A stretch of DNA of 33,993 bases from Thioglobus_A sp964344985. Lineage in GTDB: Bacteria; Pseudomonadota; Gammaproteobacteria; PS1; Pseudothioglobaceae. The DNA lies in the NCBI GenBank assembly GCA_964344985.1, contig CAYFPI010000014.1:1-33993 (forward strand), given 5' to 3'. Shown piece by piece: positions 1-8,460 of the stretch (position 1 is its first letter; the number at the start of each line of letters is the position of its first letter). Below the pieces are notes generated by a model, which saw only the letters and a list, made by a program, of their open reading frames with translations, searched no databases and had not been told where the DNA came from. A program made the translations under genes and the position numbers.

Positions 1-52
1 TTAAGCATACCGCCAGCGTTCAATCTGAGCCAGGATCAAACTCTTCAGTTCA
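1..52 (-). rRNA. rrs: 16S ribosomal RNA, 5' end only
   Basis: The minus strand of the first ~52 bases reads as the conserved start of bacterial 16S rRNA, including the universal 27F primer site (AGAGTTTGATCCTGGCTCAG) followed by ATTGAACGCTGGCGG. The gene runs off the left edge, so only the 5' terminus is present. The mature 5' end is placed at about 51-53 by analogy with E. coli. An rrn-type leader and two promoters lie immediately upstream (53-403), which supports a genuine operon start. Confidence 0.97.
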
Positions 53-203
53 ATTCTAACTATTTAGAACATTGGCAACATTTATAAATAAATGCGCTTT
101 GCGTTCAATTTTTTTAAAAGCTGATTTTGCTTTTGTTTTGTCGGAACAATTCACAAACTAATGTAAATCATTTCGTGTGCACTGCACAATTTTTATTGTA
201 CGA

Positions 204-241
204 GTGCCCACACAAGTTGTTTGATATATTTTTAAAGAGCT
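204..241 (-). promoter_or_regulatory. rrn leader antitermination region (boxA-like)
   Basis: On the minus strand this stretch contains GCTCTTTAAAAATATATC and then CTTGTGTGGGCACTCG. It closely follows the E. coli rrn leader, where boxA (TGCTCTTTAACAA) is followed by a GTGTGGGCACTCG block. In E. coli, boxA loads the NusB/NusE (S10) antitermination complex so that polymerase can pass through untranslated rRNA. The position, between the promoters and 16S, is as expected. The identification rests on sequence likeness only. Confidence 0.85.
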
Positions 242-283
242 ACTGCGCTAAAAGTAAACTTTTCGATGCAGTGAAAGGTGGAA

Positions 284-311
284 ATTATACAGCGTTAAAT
301 CTTCTTGTCAA
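284..311 (-). promoter_or_regulatory. rrn promoter P2 (16S-proximal)
   Basis: On the minus strand a perfect -35 box (TTGACA, 306-311) and a perfect -10 box (TATAAT, 284-289) are separated by 16 bases. The following sequence TTTCCACCTTTCACTGCA probably contains the start site. The same TTTCACTGCA block follows the other promoter 92 bp upstream, so this is the downstream member of a duplicated pair. Confidence 0.9.
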
Positions 312-375
312 CACTTATTTTCAACTTTCTTTTGCATTAAAACTTTTTACTGTTTTGGTGCAGTGAAAGCGCGAA

Positions 376-403
376 ATTATACTAAGAAAAATCACTAGGT
401 CAA
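376..403 (-). promoter_or_regulatory. rrn promoter P1 (distal)
   Basis: The minus strand shows a -35 box TTGACC (398-403) and a perfect -10 box TATAAT (376-381), 16 bases apart. The discriminator after the -10 is TTCGCGCT. A GC-rich discriminator is the usual signature of ppGpp/DksA-sensitive stable-RNA promoters. The promoter lies just downstream of the rhodanese gene stop, so 16S transcription starts independently of the upstream protein operon. Confidence 0.88.
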
Positions 404-432
404 GTGCTATTTTTAGTTTTTTTTAATTATTT

Positions 433-897
433 TTATGAAGGGGCTAATTTGTCTTCAGGAACTGCTCTATTTAGCCATTCGTCAGCCTCGTCAATGTCTA
501 CTATTTTTCCCGAAAAATCAACCATTTCCATGTCATTGTCATTCCAGCCCTTGATTCCCATCTTTAGTGAACGTACATTTTCAAAGCCCATGAGCTGCAT
601 GGTTTGCGCCGCCAGAACACTTCTATTACCTGAACGACATATTACTACAATATTTTGTGATCTTTCTTTTGCCAGCTCTGGCACGGTGTCATCATAGTTC
701 CATACGCAAGCACCTTCTAGGCGACCTCTTGGTACGTGGATTGAGTTTTTAATATGCATCATCTCGAACTCATCTGCCTCTCTAATGTCTAATAAGATAA
801 TATTTGAACTCTGTTCAATCTCTTCTTCTAAATCCCAAGGCATTACTTCATCTACTGTTTTAAGCGCCTTAACTACTAGTCGTTGATAACCGTCCAT
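433..897 (-). CDS. Rhodanese-like domain protein
   Basis: A 154-residue cytoplasmic protein with one rhodanese domain. The substrate-trap DIREADEFEMMHI (about 38-50) and the active-site loop CRSGNRS (near residue 87) are both present, so the catalytic cysteine that would carry a persulfide is intact. About 30 extra residues follow the domain (GKIVDIDEADEWLNRA). The family moves sulfane sulfur between carriers; the actual substrate cannot be told. There is a clear ribosome site AAGGAAG just before the ATG. It is the last gene of the gshA-mnmE-kinase-regulator run, ten bases after the regulator, so it may be co-transcribed with that two-component system. Single-domain rhodaneses can also be purely regulatory. 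Confidence 0.88.
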   Translation of the reverse strand: MDGYQRLVVKALKTVDEVMPWDLEEEIEQSSNIILLDIREADEFEMMHIKNSIHVPRGRLEGACVWNYDDTVPELAKERSQNIVVICRSGNRSVLAAQTMQLMGFENVRSLKMGIKGWNDNDMEMVDFSGKIVDIDEADEWLNRAVPEDKLAPS

Positions 898-907
898 TTC
901 TGCTTCC

Positions 908-1537
908 TTATTTACAATATCCTTTTTCAGTCACCATAACAGCAACCTCAACTCTTGATGAAAGGGCTAGTTTCTTTAAAATGGACTTAACATGTAATTT
1001 AACTGTACCATCTGAAATTCCTAACTCCCGTGCAATAACCTTATTGCTATAACCAGAGGCTACTTGACAAGCCACTTCTTTTTCTCGATTAGTCAGCGCA
1101 TCAAAAGAAGGCTCATTATCAGACAATTCATTTCTAAGCACTTTTGCTAGAACGTGCGTCATATCCTGAGCCACTACAATTGATCCAGATACCGCTTCGT
1201 TTAGAGCGTTAACCAATTCATCTGGATCCATGTCTTTTAATAAGTAACCCTGAGCGCCATGTTTTAAGCAATCACGCAAATCTGTTTCTTCGGTAGAAGT
1301 GGTAAGCATAACAACTGGAATCGCAATATTATTTGCTTTTAAAGCTTTTAACACTTCAATGCCTGACATTTGAGGCATGCGCAGATCAAGCAAAATAATA
1401 TCAACTTCAAGCTCTGGCGCTTCTGCTAAACCCTGTTCAGGGGAAGATGCTGCATCCGCACTAATATCTTTCGACTCTAATAAAGCAATGAGTCCATTAC
1501 GAAATAGGGCGTGGTCATCAATAATATATATCTTCAT
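908..1537 (-). CDS. NarL/FixJ-family response regulator
   Basis: A 209-residue two-component regulator. The receiver domain spans residues 1-120, with acidic pocket D7/D8, phospho-acceptor D51 (LLDLRMP), the conserved threonine in VVMLTT and the lysine in LLKD. The C-terminal LuxR-type helix-turn-helix covers about 143-205 (LTNREKEVACQVASG, then NKVIARELGISDGTVKLHVK). Its ATG overlaps the kinase stop in an ATGA four-base overlap, so the two are translationally coupled and form a cognate pair. NarL itself controls nitrate and nitrite respiration genes, but nothing in the window shows the target genes here, so no narL symbol is given. Confidence 0.93.
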   Translation of the reverse strand: MKIYIIDDHALFRNGLIALLESKDISADAASSPEQGLAEAPELEVDIILLDLRMPQMSGIEVLKALKANNIAIPVVMLTTSTEETDLRDCLKHGAQGYLLKDMDPDELVNALNEAVSGSIVVAQDMTHVLAKVLRNELSDNEPSFDALTNREKEVACQVASGYSNKVIARELGISDGTVKLHVKSILKKLALSSRVEVAVMVTEKGYCK

Positions 1538-3018
1538 GTGTTTTTTGCAAAAGTTACAGTAATACGCGTACCTTCATCTACCTCTGACTCAATTTCAAGC
1601 TTGGCACCAATTCGATCAGCACGCTCTTTCATAATGTTCATACCAATATTATTCCCCATTATTTCACTGGCATTCTTATCTTTTTCAAAGCCAGTACCAT
1701 CATCTTCAATGAGCAATTGACAACTAGGCTCTGCAGATAACAAAATACGTACATTGCGTGCATTGGCATGCTTACGGATGTTTGACAAAGCTTCTTGGGT
1801 GATGCGCATAATTTGCATCTCAACTTCTGGCGAGACTCTCAATTTACCCTCTACTTGTAAAAAAGTAGCAATACCTTCTTCTGTTTTAAATCGGTTTGCC
1901 AGGTTTTCTAGCGATACTTCAATGCCTTTTGGATCTAGTGGCACTCTAAAGTTACACATTAATTCTCTTAATTCTTGATTGGCTTGAGTGATACTTGTTT
2001 GTAATGCCTGGACCTTTTGATAGGCGTCTAATTGCTTTGCCTCTTTTAAAGAATTTCCAAGCACACTAACTTGAAGCTTAAGACTGTAAATAGTTTGGGC
2101 TAAAGAATCATGAATTTCTTGCGAAAGGAAAAGCCGCTCTTGTGACAACTCCATGCGTTTAGTTTGCTCATTAAGTGCCGCCTTATCTAGAGCTACTGCA
2201 ATATTATCAGCAATTGATTCAAGTAATGCTCGCTCTTCTAAAGCCAACGAAGGCTCGGTATCAAAGAACAAGTTGAAAATTCCTAATGTTTTTCCGTGAT
2301 ACCTAAGTGGGATAAAAATAGTTCCAACCTTAGCTTGTTGTTTGGATTTCTCGCCCACACACTTAGCGCAATTATGCACACTAAACTGCACACCTGCTTG
2401 TTTTGCCATTGCCACTTCGCCGCAAAAACAATCACTGCTTAAGACTTGGGTCTCAATACCTTGTTGATCAATACTACCAAAAGAACTTACCAAGTGCAGC
2501 TCACCATCAGCACCTAATGACCTTGCGGCACCAGAACTTGCGCCAGTCATACTAGAAAATACACCTAAAAAATATTCAAATAATTCTTCAGTTGAGTGAA
2601 TTTTGTTAAGTTTAGAAGAAACACTATAAAGTGTTTCTAAGGAGGCTGATTTTTGACTAAGGCGCTGAATCTGTTTATTTAGAATACTCTCCATGTCGTC
2701 ATACAAGTGTTGGTTTTCATCAATCAAATGATTAATTGCCTTAACAACAGGCTGAAAAGTGGTAACGTGCTCATCATTGAGCCTTACATTTTGATTAAAC
2801 TTAAATCGCCTAACCCAGTCTTGCAACTCACTAAACGGCATTAAAAAATCTTTACGAATGGCTAAATACAAGCCTAAGTAGATTAACAAAATAATAATAA
2901 CAAGAATAATATCAACCAAATTCCCATTGGAAAAAGCCAGAACCACTTCCAAAAGGAGTAACGGCGATAACAATATTGTTACAAGAAAGTAAATATAGAA
3001 TTTTGCTTTAATACTCAT
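1534..3018 (-). CDS. NarX-type sensor histidine kinase with Cys-rich GAF-like domain
   Basis: A 494-residue membrane sensor kinase. Two hydrophobic segments (about 8-30 and 35-54) are joined by only a few residues, so there is no room for the periplasmic nitrate-sensing domain of NarX/NarQ. A linker with coiled-coil character (about 95-128) leads to a GAF-like domain (about 130-285). That domain contains C197-x-C199 and C217-x2-C220, a possible metal or Fe-S site. The HisKA_3 box has the phospho-accepting H303 (SQEIHDSLAQ), and the ATPase shows N (RKHANARN), DDGTGF and GMNIMKERA. Its ATG shares one base with the mnmE stop (TAATG). The domain layout suggests cytoplasmic sensing; the ligand is unknown. 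Confidence 0.9.
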   Translation of the reverse strand: MSIKAKFYIYFLVTILLSPLLLLEVVLAFSNGNLVDIILVIIILLIYLGLYLAIRKDFLMPFSELQDWVRRFKFNQNVRLNDEHVTTFQPVVKAINHLIDENQHLYDDMESILNKQIQRLSQKSASLETLYSVSSKLNKIHSTEELFEYFLGVFSSMTGASSGAARSLGADGELHLVSSFGSIDQQGIETQVLSSDCFCGEVAMAKQAGVQFSVHNCAKCVGEKSKQQAKVGTIFIPLRYHGKTLGIFNLFFDTEPSLALEERALLESIADNIAVALDKAALNEQTKRMELSQERLFLSQEIHDSLAQTIYSLKLQVSVLGNSLKEAKQLDAYQKVQALQTSITQANQELRELMCNFRVPLDPKGIEVSLENLANRFKTEEGIATFLQVEGKLRVSPEVEMQIMRITQEALSNIRKHANARNVRILLSAEPSCQLLIEDDGTGFEKDKNASEIMGNNIGMNIMKERADRIGAKLEIESEVDEGTRITVTFAKNT

Positions 3019-4358
3019 TACTTACCAATACAAAAAGAGGAGAAAATCTCACCCAACAAATCATCTGAAGAGAACTCACCGGTAATGCTACCCATAAATT
3101 GACCAGCTTGGCGCAAATCTTCTGCCATTAGCTCTATTGCGCCCACCTCTAATTGGACAAGCGCATTATCAATAAAAGACAGTGCAGATTCTAGCGCAAT
3201 AGTATGGCGCTTTCTTGCTAGCACAACACCTTCTGATCCACTCTCTAAGCCTGCAATATCAGACAGCTCTTGCCTAAGAAGGTCAATACCATTGGCATTT
3301 TTTGCAGATACAGATAACTGCACTTTGTTATCATTTAAAACTCTTTGAGTTGGCTCATTGGTTAAATCAACTTTATTTTTAACCAATAGCAATGATTGAC
3401 TGCCTGCTTCATCAGGCAAGATTGAAAAATCTGGCTGTTGATCTTGTGCATCAAACACCAGCATCACTACATCGGAATTTTCAATCGCTTTTCGCGCCCT
3501 TTTAATGCCTTCTTTTTCCACCACATCGTCACTCTCATGCAATCCTGCCGTATCAATAATATTAAGCGGCATACCATTAATGTGAATAGTTTCGGTTAGT
3601 ACATCTCTGGTAGTGCCTGCAATATCAGTAACAATAGCACTTGAATCTTGGGTTAATGCATTTAATAACGAAGATTTTCCAGCGTTTGGCTTGCCAGCAA
3701 TAGCAATGTTTAAACCCTCTCTCAAGATTGAGCCTTGTTTGGCCGATTTTAAGATATCTTTAATTTCTGAGTGAATATCGAGCGCTCTTGTTTTTACTTG
3801 ATCAGATTGTAAAAAATCAATCTCTTCATCAGAAAAATCAATGGTCGCTTCGATAAAAACCCGCAATTCAATAATAGATTGAGTAAGGCGATTAACCTGC
3901 TTAGAGAACTTGCCAGAAAGCGACCTTAGTGCTGACTTTGACGCCTGTTCAGAACTGGCATCAATAATATCAGCAATGGCTTCAGCTTGAACCAAATCCA
4001 TTTTTCCATTTAAAAAGGCGCGCTTAGAAAACTCGCCAGGTTCAGCAGCTTTAGCACCTAAAGCAATTGCAGACTCTAGCAAACTGCGTATCACACTCAT
4101 GCCACCATGCCCTTGAAATTCAAGAACATCTTCTCCCGTAAACGAATGTGGTGCTGGAAAATAAAGCGCAATACCTTTGTCAAGCTCAACTCTGTCTTGG
4201 TCAAAAAAAGAACCGTAATATGCATACCTAGGCTTAGGAACAATCCCAAGCATCTGTTTGGCAATATCTTGACAAAGAGGGCCAGACACTCGAACAACGC
4301 CAATGCCACCTTTGCCAAGGCTACTGGCTAATGCACAAATGGTTGTTTCATTACTCAT
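3018..4358 (-). CDS. mnmE: tRNA modification GTPase MnmE (TrmE)
   Basis: 446 residues, the normal family length. With MnmG it installs the (carboxymethyl)aminomethyl group at C5 of wobble uridine 34. The N-terminal tetrahydrofolate-binding domain begins TTICALASSLGKGGIGVVRVSG. The inserted G domain has G1 GKPNAGKSS, the K-loop/switch I DIAGTTRD, G3 DTAGL and G4 NKVD. The extreme C-terminus is FCIGK, the conserved CxGK motif that ends this family. It lies two bases after gshA and overlaps the kinase start by one base. Linkage to gshA and to a two-component system is not the usual yidC-mnmE arrangement, but the enzyme looks fully functional. Confidence 0.97.
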   Translation of the reverse strand: MSNETTICALASSLGKGGIGVVRVSGPLCQDIAKQMLGIVPKPRYAYYGSFFDQDRVELDKGIALYFPAPHSFTGEDVLEFQGHGGMSVIRSLLESAIALGAKAAEPGEFSKRAFLNGKMDLVQAEAIADIIDASSEQASKSALRSLSGKFSKQVNRLTQSIIELRVFIEATIDFSDEEIDFLQSDQVKTRALDIHSEIKDILKSAKQGSILREGLNIAIAGKPNAGKSSLLNALTQDSSAIVTDIAGTTRDVLTETIHINGMPLNIIDTAGLHESDDVVEKEGIKRARKAIENSDVVMLVFDAQDQQPDFSILPDEAGSQSLLLVKNKVDLTNEPTQRVLNDNKVQLSVSAKNANGIDLLRQELSDIAGLESGSEGVVLARKRHTIALESALSFIDNALVQLEVGAIELMAEDLRQAGQFMGSITGEFSSDDLLGEIFSSFCIGK

Positions 4359-4360
4359 TA

Positions 4361-5914
4361 CTATACCTTTTCAAAATAATCTGCCAAAAACTCATCAAAA
4401 CTCATGCTATCAGAATCTTCAATTTCACGTTGCTGCTTGCAAGACAAGATTGCCAAATCGTCAAGATGGTTAAAATGCACTTGATTGATATCTTGTGACA
4501 AAAACTCCCTTCTGTGTTGTTTTGCAAATGTATTGGCATAATCAAAAAAACCTTGGTTTTTGTCTCTCATAATATTTAGTGCTTGAGCTGATGGTGTTAA
4601 CTCCGGATTGTTAAAACGTCTACCTATATTAGACACTGCTTGCGAATAATCATCACTCAACAGCTCGGTACAAGATAGTATTTTCTCAATTAACTCGTTA
4701 CCCCAGTCTTTTAGAAGAATTGACTGAGAGTGTCTTTTTAGCATTAAATCAGGCTTTCGACCTTCATGCGCAATCAGCTGGTCATTGTTATCAATCTCAA
4801 ATTGCTCTTTGGTAGAAATTGCGGGTGAATCTTGTAACAAACAAAACAATAAAAATGCCTCTAAAAAATATAACTGCTCTTGATCAATACCTAATAATAA
4901 TGACGGATTAACATCTAAAGACCTTAATTCCACATAAGCTATGCCTTTGTTGCTCAAAGAGTCAAGTGGCTTTTCACCGGGACACAATTGTGGTTTCGGC
5001 CTAACAGAAGCATAATATTCGTTTTCAATCTGCAGAATGTTGCTGTTTAATTGTTGATATTTTCCTTCTTTTTTAACACCAATTTGCTCATACTCACTGC
5101 AATTAGCAGACATGCCAGACTTTAGTGAATGTACATAATGACTTAAAGAATTGTAATTAGCCTTAACGCCCGCTTCATCTTCTCGCAAATTTTGATAACC
5201 AATATCACCCATACGCAATGAAGTGGCATAAGGTTCAAACAGTGTGGAGTCATTAAACTCCACCAAAGAATGTTGGTGGTAACCTTTTAAAAATGACTTA
5301 CAAACCGCAGGTGAGGCGCCAAATAGATATGGAATGACCCAACCGTAACGAACCACATTTCTAGTGAGATCCATATAACTTTCATTGGTAAATTCAACCA
5401 TAGTTTGGGTTGAGCCAACAGTATTCTTATATTTTTCAAAAAATGATGATGAAAATGAATAATTAAAATGAATCCCAGCAATGGTTTGCATAACACTACC
5501 GTAACGGTTTGCCAAGCCTTGACGATAGACAGTTTTCATCTTGCCACGATTACTCGATCCATATTGAGCAATTGGAATATAGGTTTCACCTCGAATTACA
5601 CACGGCATGGATGCTGGCCAAAAGCTTTGATCTTTAGGCAAGTGAAGATATAAATAATGCTGCGTGTCTTTTAAAAAATCAAGCACTTCAACCGCACTTG
5701 ATTTGGCTGGGGTTACCAGTTCAATTAACGACTCAGAAAAATCTGTTGTAATATTGGGGTGTGTCAACGCACATCCCAATACTTTTGGATGGGGTGCTTG
5801 TGAAAGTCCGCCTTTTCTAGAAACACGCAATCCTTCTTTTTCAATCCCCATTAAGCTATCCTCAAGCAAAACTGCATGCGGTTTTAATGTTTGAATTTTT
5901 TCGTAAATATTCAA
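4361..5914 (-). CDS. gshA: Glutamate-cysteine ligase (gamma-proteobacterial type)
   Basis: 517 residues, matching the E. coli-type GshA (about 518). It catalyses ATP-dependent joining of glutamate and cysteine, the first and limiting step of glutathione synthesis in the cytoplasm. Recognisable family blocks are GIEKEGLRV near the N-terminus, HPNITTDFSESLIELVTP, the GIHFNYSFS segment and YVELRSLDVNP. It is the first gene of the minus-strand run ending with the rhodanese. It is divergent from the Nudix/ThiE-like gene, with a 46-base shared upstream region. gshB is not in this window. Glutathione is a plausible physiological link to the rhodanese at the other end of the operon (inference). Confidence 0.96.
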   Translation of the reverse strand: MNIYEKIQTLKPHAVLLEDSLMGIEKEGLRVSRKGGLSQAPHPKVLGCALTHPNITTDFSESLIELVTPAKSSAVEVLDFLKDTQHYLYLHLPKDQSFWPASMPCVIRGETYIPIAQYGSSNRGKMKTVYRQGLANRYGSVMQTIAGIHFNYSFSSSFFEKYKNTVGSTQTMVEFTNESYMDLTRNVVRYGWVIPYLFGASPAVCKSFLKGYHQHSLVEFNDSTLFEPYATSLRMGDIGYQNLREDEAGVKANYNSLSHYVHSLKSGMSANCSEYEQIGVKKEGKYQQLNSNILQIENEYYASVRPKPQLCPGEKPLDSLSNKGIAYVELRSLDVNPSLLLGIDQEQLYFLEAFLLFCLLQDSPAISTKEQFEIDNNDQLIAHEGRKPDLMLKRHSQSILLKDWGNELIEKILSCTELLSDDYSQAVSNIGRRFNNPELTPSAQALNIMRDKNQGFFDYANTFAKQHRREFLSQDINQVHFNHLDDLAILSCKQQREIEDSDSMSFDEFLADYFEKV

Positions 5915-5960
5915 AAGGATATCAAATTAAAATAATGCCATTTTACCATTAGCTCATTAA

Positions 5961-6884
5961 ATGAATACTATCAAGGCCGTTGTTGGGGTTTTGCGCAATA
6001 ATAAAGGACAACTACTCATTGCTAAACGTCAGGATCATCAATTTATGGGCGGCTTTTGGGAGTTGCCTGGCGGCAAGGTTGAACGTGATGAATCTGAAGA
6101 GCAAACCATTATTAGAGAGTTGTACGAAGAGCTTGGTGTTCAAGTAGGTGAACTTAACTTACATCAAACCATGCAGCACCAATATAGCGACAGAATCGTC
6201 AACCTTAGCATTTATAATATTGACAAGTATCAACACACACCCACTGGTATTGAAGGACAAGAAATAAACTGGGCTAATATTGATGAATTAAAAAACTACA
6301 AACTACTACCAACCATGAAAGCTTTTATCGACTCTATAACCTTACCTAATAAATACTGGATTACCCCATCTAGCAAGCACGAATCTCAACAGTGGATGGA
6401 TAAGTTTGACAAGAAGATGGCCCAAGATATTAGCCTTGTACAACTTCGCAGCAAAGAAATGCTAGATAGTGAATTTATCAAAGAACTTCACAACAAATGC
6501 AAGCAAAATAACGTCAAATTGTTACTTAATACTATTGATAAGTCTTTCAATGAAACTTATTGTGATGGCTGGCACATTACTACGGGCGAAATGCTAAAAC
6601 TAGACAAACGACCTTGTAATAATGACAAATTGCTTGGTGTATCTACACACGATCTAAAAGAGGCATTGCATGCTCAAGAAGTCGGTGCAGACTTTATTGT
6701 TATCTCGCCTGTTCAAGCCACCCAAACTCACCCGGACACCATTCCACTTGGATGGGAAGCTGCCAAAGAGGTGGTGGATAAACTTAACATTCCTGTGTAT
6801 TTTTTAGGTGGCATGGGTCTGGAAGATTTAGACAAAACACTTGAGATGGGTGCTCAAGGCATTGCTGGTGTTAGTGCTTTTTAA
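5961..6884 (+). CDS. Nudix hydrolase fused to thiamine-phosphate-synthase-like domain
   Basis: A 307-residue two-domain protein. Residues 1-130 are a MutT-type Nudix hydrolase: the Nudix box runs from GGKVERDESEE through REL-YEELGV and keeps the metal-binding REUXEE pattern. Residues about 135-307 are a ThiE-like TIM barrel with QLRSK, HDLKEA, VISPVQATQTHP and FLGGMGLEDL. The fusion is a known gammaproteobacterial architecture in which MutT removes oxidised GTP such as 8-oxo-dGTP. The ThiE-like part usually lacks proven thiamine activity, so its role is uncertain. It converges on comF with only 14 bases between the stops. Confidence 0.93.
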   Translation: MNTIKAVVGVLRNNKGQLLIAKRQDHQFMGGFWELPGGKVERDESEEQTIIRELYEELGVQVGELNLHQTMQHQYSDRIVNLSIYNIDKYQHTPTGIEGQEINWANIDELKNYKLLPTMKAFIDSITLPNKYWITPSSKHESQQWMDKFDKKMAQDISLVQLRSKEMLDSEFIKELHNKCKQNNVKLLLNTIDKSFNETYCDGWHITTGEMLKLDKRPCNNDKLLGVSTHDLKEALHAQEVGADFIVISPVQATQTHPDTIPLGWEAAKEVVDKLNIPVYFLGGMGLEDLDKTLEMGAQGIAGVSAF

Positions 6885-6898
6885 GTAAATTTTACAAA

Positions 6899-7576
6899 TC
6901 AAGCTCTGGCTAAAGTTAATACATCGCAAGACTGAACACCGGCTTTTATTACAGTTTTTGCCAACTCACTCAAGCTTGAGCCTGTGGTCATCACATCATC
7001 AACTAACAACACATTTTGATAATTCATGGGTTTTGCCTCAAATGCGCCTTTAATTTCTTGTTGTCGCTCCTTAACATTAAGTGTTGACAATGCGCGAGTG
7101 GCTTTAATGCGTTTAACACTTTTATAATCAATGAAAGTGCTTTTATTCTTATCGATTATTCTTAATAGTTCATGTGTTTGATTAAAGCCTCTTTCTCTCA
7201 TGCGTGTTTTGCTCAAAGGCAGCGGGATAATAGCGTCGTATGGATTACCCCTACTCATTAATAATTGATAAAAATCATTTAGCTGATGCGCAAAAAAATC
7301 ACCAATACAAAGTTGATGATCAAACTTAAAGCGTTTAATTAGATCTGCTGTTGTGTCACAATAATCATATAGCGTATAAGCCTTAGAAAATACCGGCGCA
7401 TGCGTTAAGCATTGCCCACAAAAACTAAGCTTAGAATTCAGTTTTGTTGCACATGATTGACAACGATTATTAGAGATTGTAAGGCTTGATATACATGATT
7501 TGCAAATACAAAATTCATCGTATTCTGCACATAAAATGCAAGATTGCTTGGGAATTATCCTCTGGTAAACACCCAT
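6899..7576 (-). CDS. comF: ComF-family phosphoribosyltransferase-like protein
   Basis: 225 residues. The N-terminus has a cysteine-rich, zinc-finger-like region (CILC, then CICKSC, CQSC and FCGQC, within about residues 13-56). The C-terminal half is a type I phosphoribosyltransferase fold with a PRPP-binding loop VLLVDDVMTTGSSL (about 190-203). Members are linked to DNA uptake in naturally transformable bacteria (ComF, GntX), but many non-competent species keep one, so competence cannot be inferred. The ATG lies inside the end of yaaA (22-base overlap), which suggests translational coupling. Confidence 0.9.
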   Translation of the reverse strand: MGVYQRIIPKQSCILCAEYDEFCICKSCISSLTISNNRCQSCATKLNSKLSFCGQCLTHAPVFSKAYTLYDYCDTTADLIKRFKFDHQLCIGDFFAHQLNDFYQLLMSRGNPYDAIIPLPLSKTRMRERGFNQTHELLRIIDKNKSTFIDYKSVKRIKATRALSTLNVKERQQEIKGAFEAKPMNYQNVLLVDDVMTTGSSLSELAKTVIKAGVQSCDVLTLARA

Positions 7577-8307
7577 GTTTTTTCATCAGAAAGCTCTTCT
7601 TTAAATTGATAACCTTCAGTTGTAAATGACTTCAGGCTTTGCGGGCCAGTCAGTCTATTTTTTATAATGTAATTTACCATTAAACCTCTGGCTCGCTTGG
7701 CATAAATGCCGATAACTTTGTACTTATCGCCCTTAAATTCCTTAAATGCAATATTAACAATCTTAGCATTCAATGCTTTTTTATCAATACCTTTAAAATA
7801 TTCATTAGAGGCCAAGTTGATAATGATATCAGATTCATCTTGATTTAATACTTGTGAGATTCTATCTCCCCAAAATTCGTATAAATTTTTCCCTTTAGCA
7901 TTTTTAAGCTTAGTACCCATCTCTAAACGATAAGGCGCAATAAGATCAAGTGGACGAACCACGCCATACAAGCCTGAGAGCATGCGTACATTGTCTTGGG
8001 CAAACTCCAAATCTCCCAGTGATAAACTAGGCGCATCAATGCCGCTATACACATCCCCTTTAAATGCTAACAGCGCCTGCTTTGCATTGGTTAGTGTTAA
8101 TGGTGTTGCAAATGTCTGAAACCTGTCAAAATTAAGCTTTGCCAATTTTTCACTAATTGACATAAGGACAGCAATATCATCTTGAGTTTTTGTCTTTAAA
8201 ACATCAATCAATGCTTCAGAGTCTTGCATTTGTCGCGTTAACGTGTGCTTTTTGACTGTTGATGGTGAAAAATCTTGTGTTTTAGAAGGGGAAATAACGC
8301 AGAGCAT
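7555..8307 (-). CDS. yaaA: YaaA-family peroxide stress protein
   Basis: 250 residues, close to the E. coli YaaA length (258). It starts MLCVISPSKTQDF and matches the family throughout: ALLAFKGDVYSGI, MLSGLYGVVRPLDLI-PYRLEMG, NLASNEYFK and YAKRARGLMVNYII. In E. coli the protein is induced by OxyR and lowers free intracellular iron during peroxide stress; it also binds DNA. It overlaps comF downstream. Its upstream region is shared with the divergent gltB gene. Confidence 0.95.
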   Translation of the reverse strand: MLCVISPSKTQDFSPSTVKKHTLTRQMQDSEALIDVLKTKTQDDIAVLMSISEKLAKLNFDRFQTFATPLTLTNAKQALLAFKGDVYSGIDAPSLSLGDLEFAQDNVRMLSGLYGVVRPLDLIAPYRLEMGTKLKNAKGKNLYEFWGDRISQVLNQDESDIIINLASNEYFKGIDKKALNAKIVNIAFKEFKGDKYKVIGIYAKRARGLMVNYIIKNRLTGPQSLKSFTTEGYQFKEELSDEKTWVFTRG

Positions 8308-8413
8308 TTAAAGAGTATCAGAGTTAATTTATCTCGTTATTCTACCTTAGTCTTAACTATAAATACATGATAGAAGTGGTGTATTTGGCTAGTTATGGAG
8401 CCCTTTTTTACGT

Positions 8414-8419
8414 TATAAT
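8414..8419 (+). promoter_or_regulatory. Candidate -10 box for gltB
   Basis: A perfect TATAAT lies 41 bases before the preferred gltB ATG. No convincing -35 hexamer sits 16-18 bases upstream, so the promoter is only partly supported. If it is used, the transcript would start near 8426, which would exclude the upstream TTG at 8419 as a start codon and favour the ATG at 8461. Confidence 0.45.
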
Positions 8420-8460
8420 TGACAGAATTTTTCGATTTATATTTTGTAGATTTTTTGACT

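Noticed and set aside
127..366. Possible 79-residue plus-strand ORF
   Set aside because: It lies wholly over the rrn leader and promoters on the other strand and has no protein-like pattern.
4097..4331. ORFs on both strands inside the mnmE start region
   Set aside because: Out-of-frame shadows of a well conserved mnmE; no ribosome site or family likeness.
8419..8460. TTG start extending gltB by 14 residues
   Set aside because: The extension overlaps the candidate -10 and has no family match; the ATG at 8461 gives a normal 23-residue propeptide.
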